A DNA stretch of 64,000 nucleotides from Halorhabdus sp. CBA1104. Lineage in GTDB: Archaea; Halobacteriota; Halobacteria; Halobacteriales; Haloarculaceae. Shown in pieces: positions 44,694 through 54,470 of the stretch (position 1 is its first letter; each line of letters starts with the position of its first letter). Where the stretch lies: NCBI RefSeq assembly GCF_009690625.1, contig NZ_CP033878.1, positions 2,418,001 through 2,482,000 of the forward strand. Direction: 5' to 3'. A program made the translations under genes and the position numbers. The notes under the pieces were generated by a model. That model saw only the letters and a list, made by a program, of their open reading frames with translations. It was not told where the DNA came from and searched no databases.

Positions 44694-45197
44694 GTGTACA
44701 GTCTGAACGTCCCCGTTCCCTCGTCGGTTGCCCGACTGGCGAGTGAACTCGCCCGGGAAGTGCCACGGGCCCAGGAACGAACGCGCGGCGAGCACACGCT
44801 GGTGCTCAAGCGACTCGGGCAGGATCGATCGGTGCCGCGACTCCAGGCCCAGATCCGGGAGTATCTCGCTGGGCAGCCGCCATTCGAGGCACAAGTGACT
44901 GGTATCGATTACTTCGCCAACGCGACGAACGGCCCCTCGCCCGTCGTCTATCTCACCGTCGAGAGTCCCGAACTCCGGCGCGTTCACGCGAAACTCGTCG
45001 CGAAGTTCTCCCCGGTCGAAGGGATGGAAGGCGACGACTACTCCCCACACGTCACGATCGCCCGGGGCGGCGATCGGGCGACGACCACCGGACTGGCCGA
45101 GCGCTCGATCGAGCCGATCACCTGGACGGTCTCGCGACTGACCGTTCGTGACGCCCGACGCGGTGAGCCCGCAAGTAGTGTCTCTCTGCCAATCTGA
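44694..45197 (+). CDS. 2'-5' RNA ligase/phosphodiesterase-like protein
   Basis: 167 residues with a GTG start. The fold is 2H phosphoesterase: GEHTLVLKRLG near residue 33 and DYSPHVTIARGG near residue 117. The second motif HVTI is a proper H-x-T-x, but the first is HTLV, shifted so that Thr directly follows His. Activity on 2'-5' or cyclic phosphates is therefore plausible but not certain. Confidence 0.8.
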   Translation: MYSLNVPVPSSVARLASELAREVPRAQERTRGEHTLVLKRLGQDRSVPRLQAQIREYLAGQPPFEAQVTGIDYFANATNGPSPVVYLTVESPELRRVHAKLVAKFSPVEGMEGDDYSPHVTIARGGDRATTTGLAERSIEPITWTVSRLTVRDARRGEPASSVSLPI

Positions 45198-45211
45198 GCC
45201 TCGCTGTCGGC

Positions 45212-46456
45212 TCAGTCCTCGAAGCGGCGGTCTTCTTTGGAGATGTCGTCGTCGGCATCTCGACCAGTCGTCGGGACCGTCCTATTCCCGAACGATCCGC
45301 CACCCACGAGTCGGTCGCGGCCACTCTGCTTGATGATATCCAGAGCGGTCATGAGGTCTGTCCGGGTGAGCAAGCCAGCGAACTCCCCGGCCTCCATGAC
45401 CAACAGCCGCCCGATGTTGTTCTCTTGGAGGCGCGTCAGGGCCGCCATCGCGTCTTCGTCCGGGCCGATCGTCCGCAGATCGGTCGTCATCACGTCCGAA
45501 ACGGTGAAGGCCTCGCGTTCGACTTCCCGGACGGCACGGGCGTCTTCTAAGGTCACCAGCCCGACGATCTCGTCGTTCTCGACGACGGGAAAGCCCGTGT
45601 GGCGTTCCCGGAACATGAGTTCCATCAACTCCGCGACCGACATGTCCGGATCGACCGACTGAACCCGATCGGCCGGCGTCATCACGTCTCGGACGGTCAC
45701 GCCCTCGAAGGCGGCTTTCATCGTCGTCATCTGGGCTTCACTGGATGCGCCGATGTAAATGAAGAAGGCGATCGCGACCAGAAACAGGCCGCCGCCGCCG
45801 AACAGGCCGAACAACCCGAGCAGGAGGGCAAAGAGCTTCCCGACCTCGGCGGCGATCTGGGTCGCCCGGGCGAACGGGCGCGTCCGGGCGAGCAGCGCCC
45901 GGAGGACCCGTCCGCCGTCCATCGGGAAGCCGGGCAGCATGTTGAAGATCGCCAGGGCGACGTTCATCAGCGCGAAGTACCCAAGCAGGAACTTCACCGA
46001 CGCGATCCCGACCGCCTCGCCCGTCGGCACGAGCCAGAAGCCGGCATACGAGATGCCAGCGAGGGCCACGCTGACGGCGGGGCCGGCGATCGCGATGAAC
46101 AGTTCCTGTTTCCAGTCTTCGGGCATCTCCTCGAGCTGGGCGATCCCGCCAAAGAGCCACAACGTGATCGACGAGATCGGAAAGCCAAACCGCATTGCGA
46201 CGACCGAGTGGCCCAGTTCGTGGAGGACGACGCAGGCAAACAGGCCGACGGCCGCAGTGATCCCCAGGACGTACGGGAACGCACCCGTCGACAGTGGCTC
46301 GATGGGGATGCCGGCCCCCCAGACCTCGTTCATGAGTTCGACCGACTGGCCGACCTGCGCGCCGATGATCCAGGCAAACAGCGGGAGTACCAGCAGGAAC
46401 GTAACGTCCAGCTGTATCGGGATCCCGAAGGCGCTACCGATCCGGATGCGTCGCAT
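45212..46456 (-). CDS. Site-2 protease (M50) with CBS domains
   Basis: 414 residues from the ATG at 46456. Multi-pass membrane protein with the HExxH zinc site in VVLHELGHSVVAMRFG and a second metal motif NMLPGFPMDGGRVLRALLA. Two CBS domains follow (VRDVMTPADRVQSVDP; VSDVMTTDLRTIGPDED). Such rhomboid-like membrane proteases cut regulators within the membrane; the substrate is unknown. Divergent from the helicase gene. Confidence 0.92.
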   Translation of the reverse strand: MRRIRIGSAFGIPIQLDVTFLLVLPLFAWIIGAQVGQSVELMNEVWGAGIPIEPLSTGAFPYVLGITAAVGLFACVVLHELGHSVVAMRFGFPISSITLWLFGGIAQLEEMPEDWKQELFIAIAGPAVSVALAGISYAGFWLVPTGEAVGIASVKFLLGYFALMNVALAIFNMLPGFPMDGGRVLRALLARTRPFARATQIAAEVGKLFALLLGLFGLFGGGGLFLVAIAFFIYIGASSEAQMTTMKAAFEGVTVRDVMTPADRVQSVDPDMSVAELMELMFRERHTGFPVVENDEIVGLVTLEDARAVREVEREAFTVSDVMTTDLRTIGPDEDAMAALTRLQENNIGRLLVMEAGEFAGLLTRTDLMTALDIIKQSGRDRLVGGGSFGNRTVPTTGRDADDDISKEDRRFED

Positions 46457-46501
46457 GATCTCGTGTACTCTTGGCAGCGTCTTAAGGCTCCGTGTCACGG
46501 C

Positions 46502-48643
46502 ATGGCGTCCCGGTCCGATCGGGTCCGAGTGAGTCAAGTGGATCCTGCTCTTATTGGCGGTGTGTCCCAGCAGCTTTCGGCCGTCGACACGCTATTCGTC
46601 CACGAAGACGGCGAGGACTTTCGGGTGGTCGTCCAGCAGGACGGACAGCGGGTACTTGGCGGTCGACTGGAGGTCAAAGAGACCTCGGCCGGTCCCCGCC
46701 CGGCCCGCCTTCGGGTCCAGCGGGGCAGCCAGGAGGATCTGCGCAGCCCCGACCAGTTCGTCGAACTGGCTCGCCGGGCCGACCGGATCCGCGTCTCCGA
46801 ACAGACCTCCAGTCGTGGTCGACGGGTCGCCCGCGAGATGCTCGATGCCTACCAACTCGAAGCGAAGGTCGTCCGGACCTGTCGGTACTGTGCCTCCAGT
46901 GGCGAGTACGCGCCGATCACGAGCGAGACGGCGATCGCTGCCGACGGCGACGATATCTGTCCGGACTGTGCGATCGCGGAACTGGAGCGTGAACTCGCCT
47001 ACCACGGCGACGTGACGGGTACTGCCCGCGATCGCCTCGAAGCGCTCTTGCTCGAAGTCCAGGATCTCGAACGCATCAAGAACCTCCTCTCTGGGGAACT
47101 CGATCCGGAACTCACGAAGTTCGACGAGATCAGCGCCACCGTCGAGGACGTCGATCTCGTCCCAACTGACTCGCTGAGCCTCCATCCGGGCATGCAACAG
47201 AAACTCGAATCCCAGTTCGAGGAACTTCTGCCGGTCCAGAGTCTGGCGGTCGAGCACGGCGTCACGGATGGACAGGACCAACTCGTGGTCTCGGCGACGG
47301 CGACCGGGAAGACGCTGATCGGCGAGATGGCCGGGATCGATCGGGTCCTCAACGGCAAGGGAAAGATGCTGTTTTTGGTCCCGCTCGTGGCGCTGGCAAA
47401 CCAGAAATACCAGGACTTTCAAGAGGAGTACGGCGATCTCGTCGACGTGAGTCTCCGCGTTGGCTCCAGTCGTATCCGGGGTGAAGGTGGCGGGTTCGAC
47501 CCGAGTGCGGACATCATCGTTGGTACCTACGAGGGAATCGATCATGCCCTGCGGGTCGGCCACGATCTCGGCGAGATCGGGACGGTCGTCATCGACGAGG
47601 TCCACACCCTCGGTGAGGGCGAGCGCGGCCACCGTCTGGACGGTCTCATTTCGCGGCTGAAGTACTACTGTGAGGAAGGCGGTGGGACGGCGGTCCGTGA
47701 CGATCGGGGCGGGCAGACGAGTGCGCCCGGCAACACCCAGTGGATTTACCTCTCGGCGACCGTCGGCAATCCGGGCTCGCTGGCGGACTCCCTGGAGGCG
47801 CAACTCATCGAGTTCGAGGAACGGCCCGTGCCGATCGAACGGCACGTCACTTTCGCCGACGACTACGAGAAAGTCGATATCGAGAACAAACTCGTCAAGC
47901 GGGCTTTCGACACGAAATCCTCGAAGGGATATCGCGGCCAGACGATCATCTTCACCAACTCACGGCGGCGCTGTCACGAGATCTCTCGTCGACTGGAGTA
48001 CTCCTCGGCTCCCTATCACGCCGGGCTGGACAACAGCCGCCGCGGCAAAGTCGAGTCGATGTTTGCCGACCAGGAACTGTCCGCCGTCGTCACGACGGCA
48101 GCGCTTGCGGCCGGCGTCGACTTCCCGGCCTCCCAGGTCATTTTCGACTCCCTGGCGATGGGCATCGAGTGGCTGACCGTCCAAGAGTTCTCTCAGATGC
48201 TCGGGCGGGCCGGCCGGCCCGATTACCACGACAAAGGGACGGTCTACCTGCTGGTCGAACCCGACGGCGTCTATCACAACAGCCAGGAAATGACCGAAGA
48301 CGAGGTGGCATTCAAGCTCCTCAAAGGAGAGATGGAACCCGTCATGAATCGCTACGACGAGAGCGCAGCTGTCGAGGAGACGCTGGCGAACGTCGTCGTC
48401 GGCGGCAGTGCGACCAAGCGACTCAACGGTCGGATGCTCGGTGAGGTGCCGACCAAACACGCTCTTGGAAAGCTTCTGGAGTACGAGTTCATCGATGGCC
48501 TGGAGCCGACGCCGCTAGGACGGGCCGTGACGCGGCACTTCCTCTCGCCCGATCGGGCGTTCCTGCTACTGGACGGGATCCGCAAGGGAATGGACCCCTT
48601 CGAGATCGTCGCCGACGCGGAGTTGGCTGATGAACAGCGATGA
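46502..48643 (+). CDS. Ski2-like DEAD/DEAH helicase with N-terminal zinc motif
   Basis: 713 residues from the ATG at 46502; the frame is open further upstream, where it runs antisense to the protease gene. Residues ~120-165 hold a zinc pair (TCRYCASSGEY ... ICPDCAIAE). The helicase core has VSATATGKTLIGEM (motif I), VIDEVHTLGEGERG (motif II), YLSATVGN (motif III) and QMLGRAGRP (motif VI). It resembles haloarchaeal proteins annotated with DUF5814. The substrate is presumably RNA or DNA structures; not determined. Confidence 0.85.
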   Translation: MASRSDRVRVSQVDPALIGGVSQQLSAVDTLFVHEDGEDFRVVVQQDGQRVLGGRLEVKETSAGPRPARLRVQRGSQEDLRSPDQFVELARRADRIRVSEQTSSRGRRVAREMLDAYQLEAKVVRTCRYCASSGEYAPITSETAIAADGDDICPDCAIAELERELAYHGDVTGTARDRLEALLLEVQDLERIKNLLSGELDPELTKFDEISATVEDVDLVPTDSLSLHPGMQQKLESQFEELLPVQSLAVEHGVTDGQDQLVVSATATGKTLIGEMAGIDRVLNGKGKMLFLVPLVALANQKYQDFQEEYGDLVDVSLRVGSSRIRGEGGGFDPSADIIVGTYEGIDHALRVGHDLGEIGTVVIDEVHTLGEGERGHRLDGLISRLKYYCEEGGGTAVRDDRGGQTSAPGNTQWIYLSATVGNPGSLADSLEAQLIEFEERPVPIERHVTFADDYEKVDIENKLVKRAFDTKSSKGYRGQTIIFTNSRRRCHEISRRLEYSSAPYHAGLDNSRRGKVESMFADQELSAVVTTAALAAGVDFPASQVIFDSLAMGIEWLTVQEFSQMLGRAGRPDYHDKGTVYLLVEPDGVYHNSQEMTEDEVAFKLLKGEMEPVMNRYDESAAVEETLANVVVGGSATKRLNGRMLGEVPTKHALGKLLEYEFIDGLEPTPLGRAVTRHFLSPDRAFLLLDGIRKGMDPFEIVADAELADEQR

Positions 48644-48644
48644 G

Positions 48645-49553
48645 TCAGTAGCCCGCGCCTTCACCGAGGAAGGTGTCGGCTGCGTAGGCGGCTCCGAACG
48701 CCGCGATGCCGGACATCAGTCCGACGATGACGCTATTGATGATGAGATTGCCGAACTGGATCGAACTGAGGTTGTTGAGCGATCCTGACATCTCTGATGC
48801 TCCCGCGGGGAGACCGCCGAGACCGGCCGCGCTCGATCCCGCGGCCTCAGTGAATGCACTCAGTGACGGGACGATAAACGACGCCATGAGCGTCGTTACA
48901 AGGACGAACACGAATCCGCCCAGGAAGACACCGGCACCTGCCGTCATGCGACGGGTCTGTACGTCGTCGCTCATTCGGGTCGCCACGAACAGGCCGATCA
49001 ATGGCGCGAGACCGAACGCGATGAAGGGGGCGATCTCGGCCGTCAGATATCCGATCGTCAGCTGGTGAGTCGTTCCCAGTGCTTGACCGACTTGCGGGCC
49101 GCTGGAGGTGCCCATCGCCGAAGCGGTACTTCCGGCCACCTCAACCGCTCCCGGGACGAACGAGAATCCGCCGATCATGCCCAGCAGGAACGTCATCGCG
49201 CCCAGTAGCACCGACGCGATCCCCATCGTTCCGACGATGCCTTTGAGATAGCGCTTGGGCTCGGGCCGTTGCAGGTCGTTCAACAGGCTCGAACCACCGT
49301 AGCCACCGCCTTGGGCGTATTGACCTTGTTGGGCGTACTGGCCGCCCTGGCCTTGCTGATCCTGGGCGTACTGGCCGCCCTGGCCTTGCTGACCCTGGGT
49401 GTGCTGGCTGCCCTGGCCCTGGGCCCCCGTGCCCCCCGCTTGCTGGCCGCCGGGAGCTCCACCCTGATTCGCTGGTTGTCCACCCGTATTCCCACGTGGT
49501 TGACTGTCCTGCTCGCTATTCTGCGTCTTGCGCGGATTGTTTTCATCCGTCAT
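48645..49553 (-). CDS. Membrane protein with Gln/Gly-rich N-terminal low-complexity region
   Basis: 302 residues. The first ~90 residues are Gln, Gly, Ala and Tyr-rich with repeated units GQGGQYAQ, and no predicted membrane segment. Residues ~100-302 hold about four hydrophobic helices (GIASVLLGAMTFLLGMIGG; IAPFIAFGLAPLIGLFVA; GGFVFVLVTTLMASFI; VIVGLMSGIAAFGAAYA). The low-complexity part could drive assembly or phase behaviour. The gene ends 2 bp from the helicase stop (convergent). Family not recognised. Confidence 0.7.
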   Translation of the reverse strand: MTDENNPRKTQNSEQDSQPRGNTGGQPANQGGAPGGQQAGGTGAQGQGSQHTQGQQGQGGQYAQDQQGQGGQYAQQGQYAQGGGYGGSSLLNDLQRPEPKRYLKGIVGTMGIASVLLGAMTFLLGMIGGFSFVPGAVEVAGSTASAMGTSSGPQVGQALGTTHQLTIGYLTAEIAPFIAFGLAPLIGLFVATRMSDDVQTRRMTAGAGVFLGGFVFVLVTTLMASFIVPSLSAFTEAAGSSAAGLGGLPAGASEMSGSLNNLSSIQFGNLIINSVIVGLMSGIAAFGAAYAADTFLGEGAGY

Positions 49554-49768
49554 CAGCGCGTACTTGTCTCAGTCTACGCATAAATCTTTGACATTCCGAA
49601 CGGCGGTTTCGCCGCCGCAAGTGCCGCGCCGCCAAGAGGGGACAATAATAGGGGGCGCCGCGACGGATGGTATGTCGTTTGTGACTATGGTGGACTGCCG
49701 TCCCGGCACCCGACAAACGGGGGCGCTTTTGAGAACGCGGCATGAGTGGACTACGTTCGGGAACGTTC

Positions 49769-51463
49769 TCAGAGCCTGTATATCGCTGCTTCGTAGGGGC
49801 GGAACGTCGTCCCGTCAGGGGTCGACGGAACGTCGGTGTAGTTTCCGGTAACGGCGTCAGCACCGTCGGTCGGGACCGGCGACTCGAAGGTGGCCGGTTC
49901 GGCCGACCAGTTGAGCACGATCAGTGCCGTCTCCTCGCTCAGTGTCCGCCTGTAGGCGTAGAGTTGCTCGTCTTCGGGGAGCAGTAGTTCGTAGTCGCCG
50001 TCGACGAGGACGGCCCACTCGTGGCGCAGGTCGATCAGTTCTCGGTAGTGGGCGAGCACCGAGTGTGTGTCGGCGCGTGCGGCCTCGACGTTGATCTCGG
50101 TGTAGCGCTCGTTGACTTTGAGCCAGGGGCTGCCGTCGGTGAAGCCGGCGTGTTTGCCGTCGGTCCACTGCATCGGCGTCCGGGCGTGGTCCCGGCTCCG
50201 CTCGTTGACGAACTGGCGGACCTCCTCGTGAGAATCGATGACGCCGGCTTCCTGGAGCGATTCGACCCGACCGATCGTCATTACGTCATCGATCTCGGCC
50301 AGATGCTGGAACTCGGCGTTGTGCATTCCGATCGCGTCGCCCTGATAGACGAACGGTGTGCCCCGCAGCGTCAACAGGAACGTGGCAAGCAGTGTCGCCG
50401 ACTCGCGATGGTATCGTTCGTCGTCGCCGAATAGCGAAACGGCACGCGGCAGATCGTGATTACCGAGGAACGGTGCCGGCCAGGCGATCTCAGTTTGCTG
50501 TCGCGTCACGATGTCCTTCAAGGCCGTGAGGTCCCACTCGTCGCTCGCTTCCGGGTCGAAGAGGTCCTCGGGACTGTCTCCGATTCCGACGTGATCGAAC
50601 TGGAACACCATCTCGAGGCCATTTGACTCACTGGCGACGTACTCGGCGGCCTGTTCGACGGTCGTGTGGCCCATCTCGGCGACAGTCATCACCCCGGCCT
50701 CGCCCAGTGTGCGCTCGGTGAGTTCTTCGAGATACGCGTCCAGGGTGGGGCCGTGGCTGTAGTGGGCGATCCCGGTCGGATCGGTGTCCGGATCGCCGTC
50801 CGGGAGGCCTTCGGGCTTCGAAATGTGTGAGGCCGCGTCGATCCGGAACCCGTCGGTCCCCTTCTCGCGCCACCAGCTGATCACGTCGGCGATCTCCCGG
50901 CGAACGTCGGGATTGCGCCAGTTGAGGTCGGGTTGGCTCTCGTCGAAGACGTGGAGATACCACGCTTCGCGCTGGTCGTCGTACGACCAGGCCGGCCCGC
51001 CGAAGATCGACTCCCAGTTGTTCGGGGGTTCCGCGGGGTCGCCTTCTCGCCAGATGTAGTAGTCGTCGTAGGGTTCCTCACCGGCTCGGGACCGCTGGAA
51101 CCACGCGTGTTCGTCTGCGGTGTGGTTGATCACCAGGTCCATGATGAGGCGGATGTCCCGGTCGTGGAGGCACTCGACGAGGCGCTCCCAGTCTGCTAGC
51201 TCGCCGTACTGGTCGTCGATAGCGCGGTAGTCGCTGATGTCGTAGCCGTTGTCCTCGCCGGGCGATTCGTACACTGGAGACAGCCAGACGGCATCGACAC
51301 CTAGCTCGTCGAGATACGCGACGTTCTCGACGATACCCGAGAGGTCGCCAACGCCGTCGCCGTCGCTGTCGTTGAAACTCCGTGGGTAGATCTGGTAGAC
51401 GACGGCTTCGGTCCACCACTCACGATCGAGGCTGTCCTCGCTCGTCTCGACGTGCGTGTCCAT
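49769..51463 (-). CDS. GH13 alpha-glucosidase, alpha-1,4-type active site
   Basis: 564 residues of the GH13 alpha-amylase family (oligosaccharide glucosidase subgroup). Catalytic residues are Asp209 in TDGFRIDAASH, Glu263 in MTVAEMGHT and Asp337 in FLGNHDLPRA. The residue after the nucleophile is Ala210, whereas alpha-1,6-acting relatives have Val; Ala or Thr here goes with alpha-1,4 preference (family knowledge). No signal peptide, so it should be cytoplasmic. It is 3 bp from the second GH13 gene and convergent with nothing nearby. Confidence 0.9.
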   Translation of the reverse strand: MDTHVETSEDSLDREWWTEAVVYQIYPRSFNDSDGDGVGDLSGIVENVAYLDELGVDAVWLSPVYESPGEDNGYDISDYRAIDDQYGELADWERLVECLHDRDIRLIMDLVINHTADEHAWFQRSRAGEEPYDDYYIWREGDPAEPPNNWESIFGGPAWSYDDQREAWYLHVFDESQPDLNWRNPDVRREIADVISWWREKGTDGFRIDAASHISKPEGLPDGDPDTDPTGIAHYSHGPTLDAYLEELTERTLGEAGVMTVAEMGHTTVEQAAEYVASESNGLEMVFQFDHVGIGDSPEDLFDPEASDEWDLTALKDIVTRQQTEIAWPAPFLGNHDLPRAVSLFGDDERYHRESATLLATFLLTLRGTPFVYQGDAIGMHNAEFQHLAEIDDVMTIGRVESLQEAGVIDSHEEVRQFVNERSRDHARTPMQWTDGKHAGFTDGSPWLKVNERYTEINVEAARADTHSVLAHYRELIDLRHEWAVLVDGDYELLLPEDEQLYAYRRTLSEETALIVLNWSAEPATFESPVPTDGADAVTGNYTDVPSTPDGTTFRPYEAAIYRL

Positions 51464-51466
51464 GAG

Positions 51467-53185
51467 TCACCCCGTGAGATAGACGCGTGCCTCCCACGGC
51501 GAGAGTTCGAGTGTCGTCCCGAGGGTTTGGGGGGCGTCGTCGTTGGCGATCGCCAGTTCGAGCCCCGGATCGACGTGATCGGGGACGTCGATCGACCGCG
51601 ATTCTCCGGACCAGTTGAGCACGATCAATCCGCGTTCGTCCCCGAGTGTCCGCGTGTACGCGAACACTGACGGGTGATCCGGATAGTGCAACTCGAAGTC
51701 CCCAAAGACGAGGACGTCGCGTTCCTCGCGCAGGGCGATCAGGTCCTGGTAGTATTGCCAGACGGAGGCCGGGTCCGTCCGCTCGCGCTCGGCGTTGACG
51801 CTCGTGTAGTTGGGGTTGAGCTTGATCCAGGGGTCGCCGTCGGTGAATCCAGCGTGTGTCCCGTCGGTCCACTGCATCGGCGTTCGGGCGGTATCCCGGC
51901 TGACCGCTTCGATCGCGTCCCGGACGTCCGCGTAGGACTCGGCGTCACCGGTAGCGATGGCCTCTTCGACGAAATTGATCGCCTCGACGTCGCGCAGTTC
52001 CTCGATCGATTCGAATGGGGTGTTCGTCATCCCGAGTTCCTCGCCCTGGTAGACGAACGGCGTCCCCTGTAGCGTGTGGGTGAACGTTCCAAGCAGTTTG
52101 GCGGACTTCCGGCGGTATTGGTCGTCGTCGCCGAACCGCGAGACCATGCGAGGCTGGTCGTGATTCGAGAGGTAGATGCTGTTCCAGCCGTCCTCGGCCA
52201 GCCCAGTCTGCCAGCGCTCGATGATTTCTTTGAACGCCGGCAGATGCCACTCGCCGGCCTCCCACTTGCTGTCGCCGTCGCCGACGCTGACGTGTTCGAA
52301 CTGGAAGACCATCGAGAGGCCGTCGCCGTCCTCGCCGACGAACTCCTGGGCGTCCTCGACGGAGACGCCGGGGGTTTCCCCGACAGTCATAATCTCTCGG
52401 TCGACCGTTTCGACCGTCTCGGCCATCATTTCCGAGAGGTAGTCGTGGATCTTCGGGCCGTTCATGAAGTGTTCGGCCCCGGTCAGCCCTCCGTCGGGAT
52501 CGCCGTCCGGGAGCCCCTCGGGTTTCGAGAGGAGATTGATGACGTCCATCCGGAACCCATCGATCCCTTTCTGTAGCCACCAGCGCATCATCTCGTAGAC
52601 TGCCTCCCGGACTGCCGGATTGCGCCAGTTGAGATCGGGCTGTTTCTCGTCGAAGAGGTGGAGATACCACGCCTCGCGGGTCTCGTCGTAGGACCAGGCG
52701 GAGCCGCCAAAAAAGGAGTCCCAGTTGTTCGGTGGTTCCGCGGGATCGCCCTCTCGCCAGTAGTAGAACTCGTCGTAGGGTTCCTCACCGGCTCGGGAGC
52801 GCTGGAACCACTCGTGTTCGTCCGAGGTGTGATTGACGACCAGATCCATGATGAGGCGCATGTCTCGGTCGTGCAACGCTGCGAGCAGCTCTTCCCAGTC
52901 TGCTAGCTCGCCGTATTGGTCGTCGATAGCGCGGTAGTCGCTGATGTCGTAGCCGTTGTCCGCCTGCGGTGACGCATAGACTGGGGACAGCCAGACGGCA
53001 TCGACACCCAGCTCGTCGAGATACGGGACGTTCTCGATCATCCCGGGAATGTCGCCGATGCCATCCCCGTCGCTGTCGTTGAAACTCCGTGGGTAGATCT
53101 GGTAGATGTCCGCCCGTTTCCACCACGCTCGTGGCTGTTCTGTCGACCCATCGGCCCCGTCTGCCGGCTCGTTCGGGTTACTCAT
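51467..53185 (-). CDS. GH13 alpha-glucosidase, oligo-1,6-type active site
   Basis: 572 residues, a close paralogue of the next gene. The catalytic residues are Asp214 (GFRMDVINLLSK), Glu270 (VGETPGVS) and Asp343 (SNHDQPRMV). The residue after the nucleophile is Val215, which goes with alpha-1,6 (isomaltose-type) specificity. No signal peptide. It is transcribed first in the pair, opposite the TrmB regulator gene. Confidence 0.92.
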   Translation of the reverse strand: MSNPNEPADGADGSTEQPRAWWKRADIYQIYPRSFNDSDGDGIGDIPGMIENVPYLDELGVDAVWLSPVYASPQADNGYDISDYRAIDDQYGELADWEELLAALHDRDMRLIMDLVVNHTSDEHEWFQRSRAGEEPYDEFYYWREGDPAEPPNNWDSFFGGSAWSYDETREAWYLHLFDEKQPDLNWRNPAVREAVYEMMRWWLQKGIDGFRMDVINLLSKPEGLPDGDPDGGLTGAEHFMNGPKIHDYLSEMMAETVETVDREIMTVGETPGVSVEDAQEFVGEDGDGLSMVFQFEHVSVGDGDSKWEAGEWHLPAFKEIIERWQTGLAEDGWNSIYLSNHDQPRMVSRFGDDDQYRRKSAKLLGTFTHTLQGTPFVYQGEELGMTNTPFESIEELRDVEAINFVEEAIATGDAESYADVRDAIEAVSRDTARTPMQWTDGTHAGFTDGDPWIKLNPNYTSVNAERERTDPASVWQYYQDLIALREERDVLVFGDFELHYPDHPSVFAYTRTLGDERGLIVLNWSGESRSIDVPDHVDPGLELAIANDDAPQTLGTTLELSPWEARVYLTG

Positions 53186-53411
53186 GTCCGTTTGGACACC
53201 ACTCGTCGCACGCTCTTAACGTTATCTAAATTTGCGAAGAACATATACTACAACTCTATGGGTCGGTGGGCAATCTCACGTCCCGTCCAGTCGGGCCATC
53301 GGTTCGATCGTCGCTCTTCTCGCCACTGGCCGGGCGGCGACGGGCAGGCCTTCGTCTCCCGGCCGTCGTGGATGGGTAACGTATTCAAGGCAACCCGCAG
53401 AATGTGAGACG

Positions 53412-54470
53412 ATGAGCGAGCGATCAGACGGCCGTGACCGGGAGATTCGGGAGGAACTCGCCGTCTTTGGCTTCTCGGACACGGAAATCGACGCGTACCT
53501 TGCGATATTGGCCCACGACGAGGCGACGACGCGAACGATCGCCGAGGCGGCCGACGTGACCCAGCGAGCGGTCTACAACATCGCCGAACGGCTGGCCGAT
53601 CGTGGGTTGGTCCGGGTCAAAGAGCACGCATCACCGACGACAATCAGTGCCGTGCCCCCCGACGATGCGATCGAGAACCTCACCACCCGGCTCGAATCGA
53701 TCCGACCCCAACTGGCTGCAACGTACGACGAAACGGCAGAGACCTCTCCGGACATCCGGATCATCAAATCGAGAGAGACAGCGCTGAAACGCCTGCGCCA
53801 GGCCATCGAGTTAGCCGACCACGAGATCGTCATTTCGATCCCCCAAGCGATCTATCCCGAGATCGAATCCGCGCTTCAGGCCGCAAACGAGCGGGGGGTG
53901 CTCGTGTTGCTGTTGCTCGGGGACTACGAGGGCGACACCGATCCGGCACCGTTCGAACCTGTCGCCGACGTCGTTCGGTACTGGGACGAGCACCTGCCCT
54001 TTCTGTACGCCGTCGACAACTACCGTGAGGGGATGGTCGGCGAAGCGCCGGTCCTCGCTGGACCTCACCACGACGGCTATGCCGTCTACGTCACCGAAGC
54101 GTTCCTGACGAGTACCATCTTCAGCATGTTCATCGCGACGTACTGGCCTGCCGCCAAGGAACTGTCCGTCACCTCGCCCGATCCACTGCCCGAGACCTTC
54201 GAGTGGTTCCGCCACGCTGTCCTCCAGGCTGCGTTGTCCGACGCCGAGAGCACGACGCTTCGGGCCGAGGTCGAGACGGCAAGCGACGAACGCTTGACCG
54301 GCCGGATCACCGAGGTCGTCCAGCAACTCATCGAACCCCGGAGTGAGACTTTTTCCTTACAGCACTCTCTGTGCCTCGAGACGGCCGACGGGCCAGTCAC
54401 CGTCGGCGGACACGACTCGTTCTTAGAGGGGTACGAAGCCGAATCAGTTCGGCTGCTCTCGGAAGAGTGA
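53412..54470 (+). CDS. TrmB-type sugar-responsive transcription regulator
   Basis: 352 residues from the ATG at 53412; the open codons upstream are not family sequence. Residues 1-75 form a winged helix (GFSDTEIDAYLAILAHDEATTRTIAEAADVTQRAVYNIAERLADRG has the helix-turn-helix), and the rest is a sugar-binding regulator domain. TrmB proteins control alpha-glucoside uptake and use. It is divergent from the two GH13 genes and followed by the GH31 gene, so it probably regulates both. The region at 53186-53411 contains AT-rich promoter-like sequence for both directions. Confidence 0.85.
   Translation: MSERSDGRDREIREELAVFGFSDTEIDAYLAILAHDEATTRTIAEAADVTQRAVYNIAERLADRGLVRVKEHASPTTISAVPPDDAIENLTTRLESIRPQLAATYDETAETSPDIRIIKSRETALKRLRQAIELADHEIVISIPQAIYPEIESALQAANERGVLVLLLLGDYEGDTDPAPFEPVADVVRYWDEHLPFLYAVDNYREGMVGEAPVLAGPHHDGYAVYVTEAFLTSTIFSMFIATYWPAAKELSVTSPDPLPETFEWFRHAVLQAALSDAESTTLRAEVETASDERLTGRITEVVQQLIEPRSETFSLQHSLCLETADGPVTVGGHDSFLEGYEAESVRLLSEE

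Noticed and set aside
45599-46501. Long N-terminal extension of the helicase frame to 45599
   Set aside because: The extension runs antisense to the site-2 protease gene and lacks helicase-like sequence; the ATG at 46502 gives a normal start.
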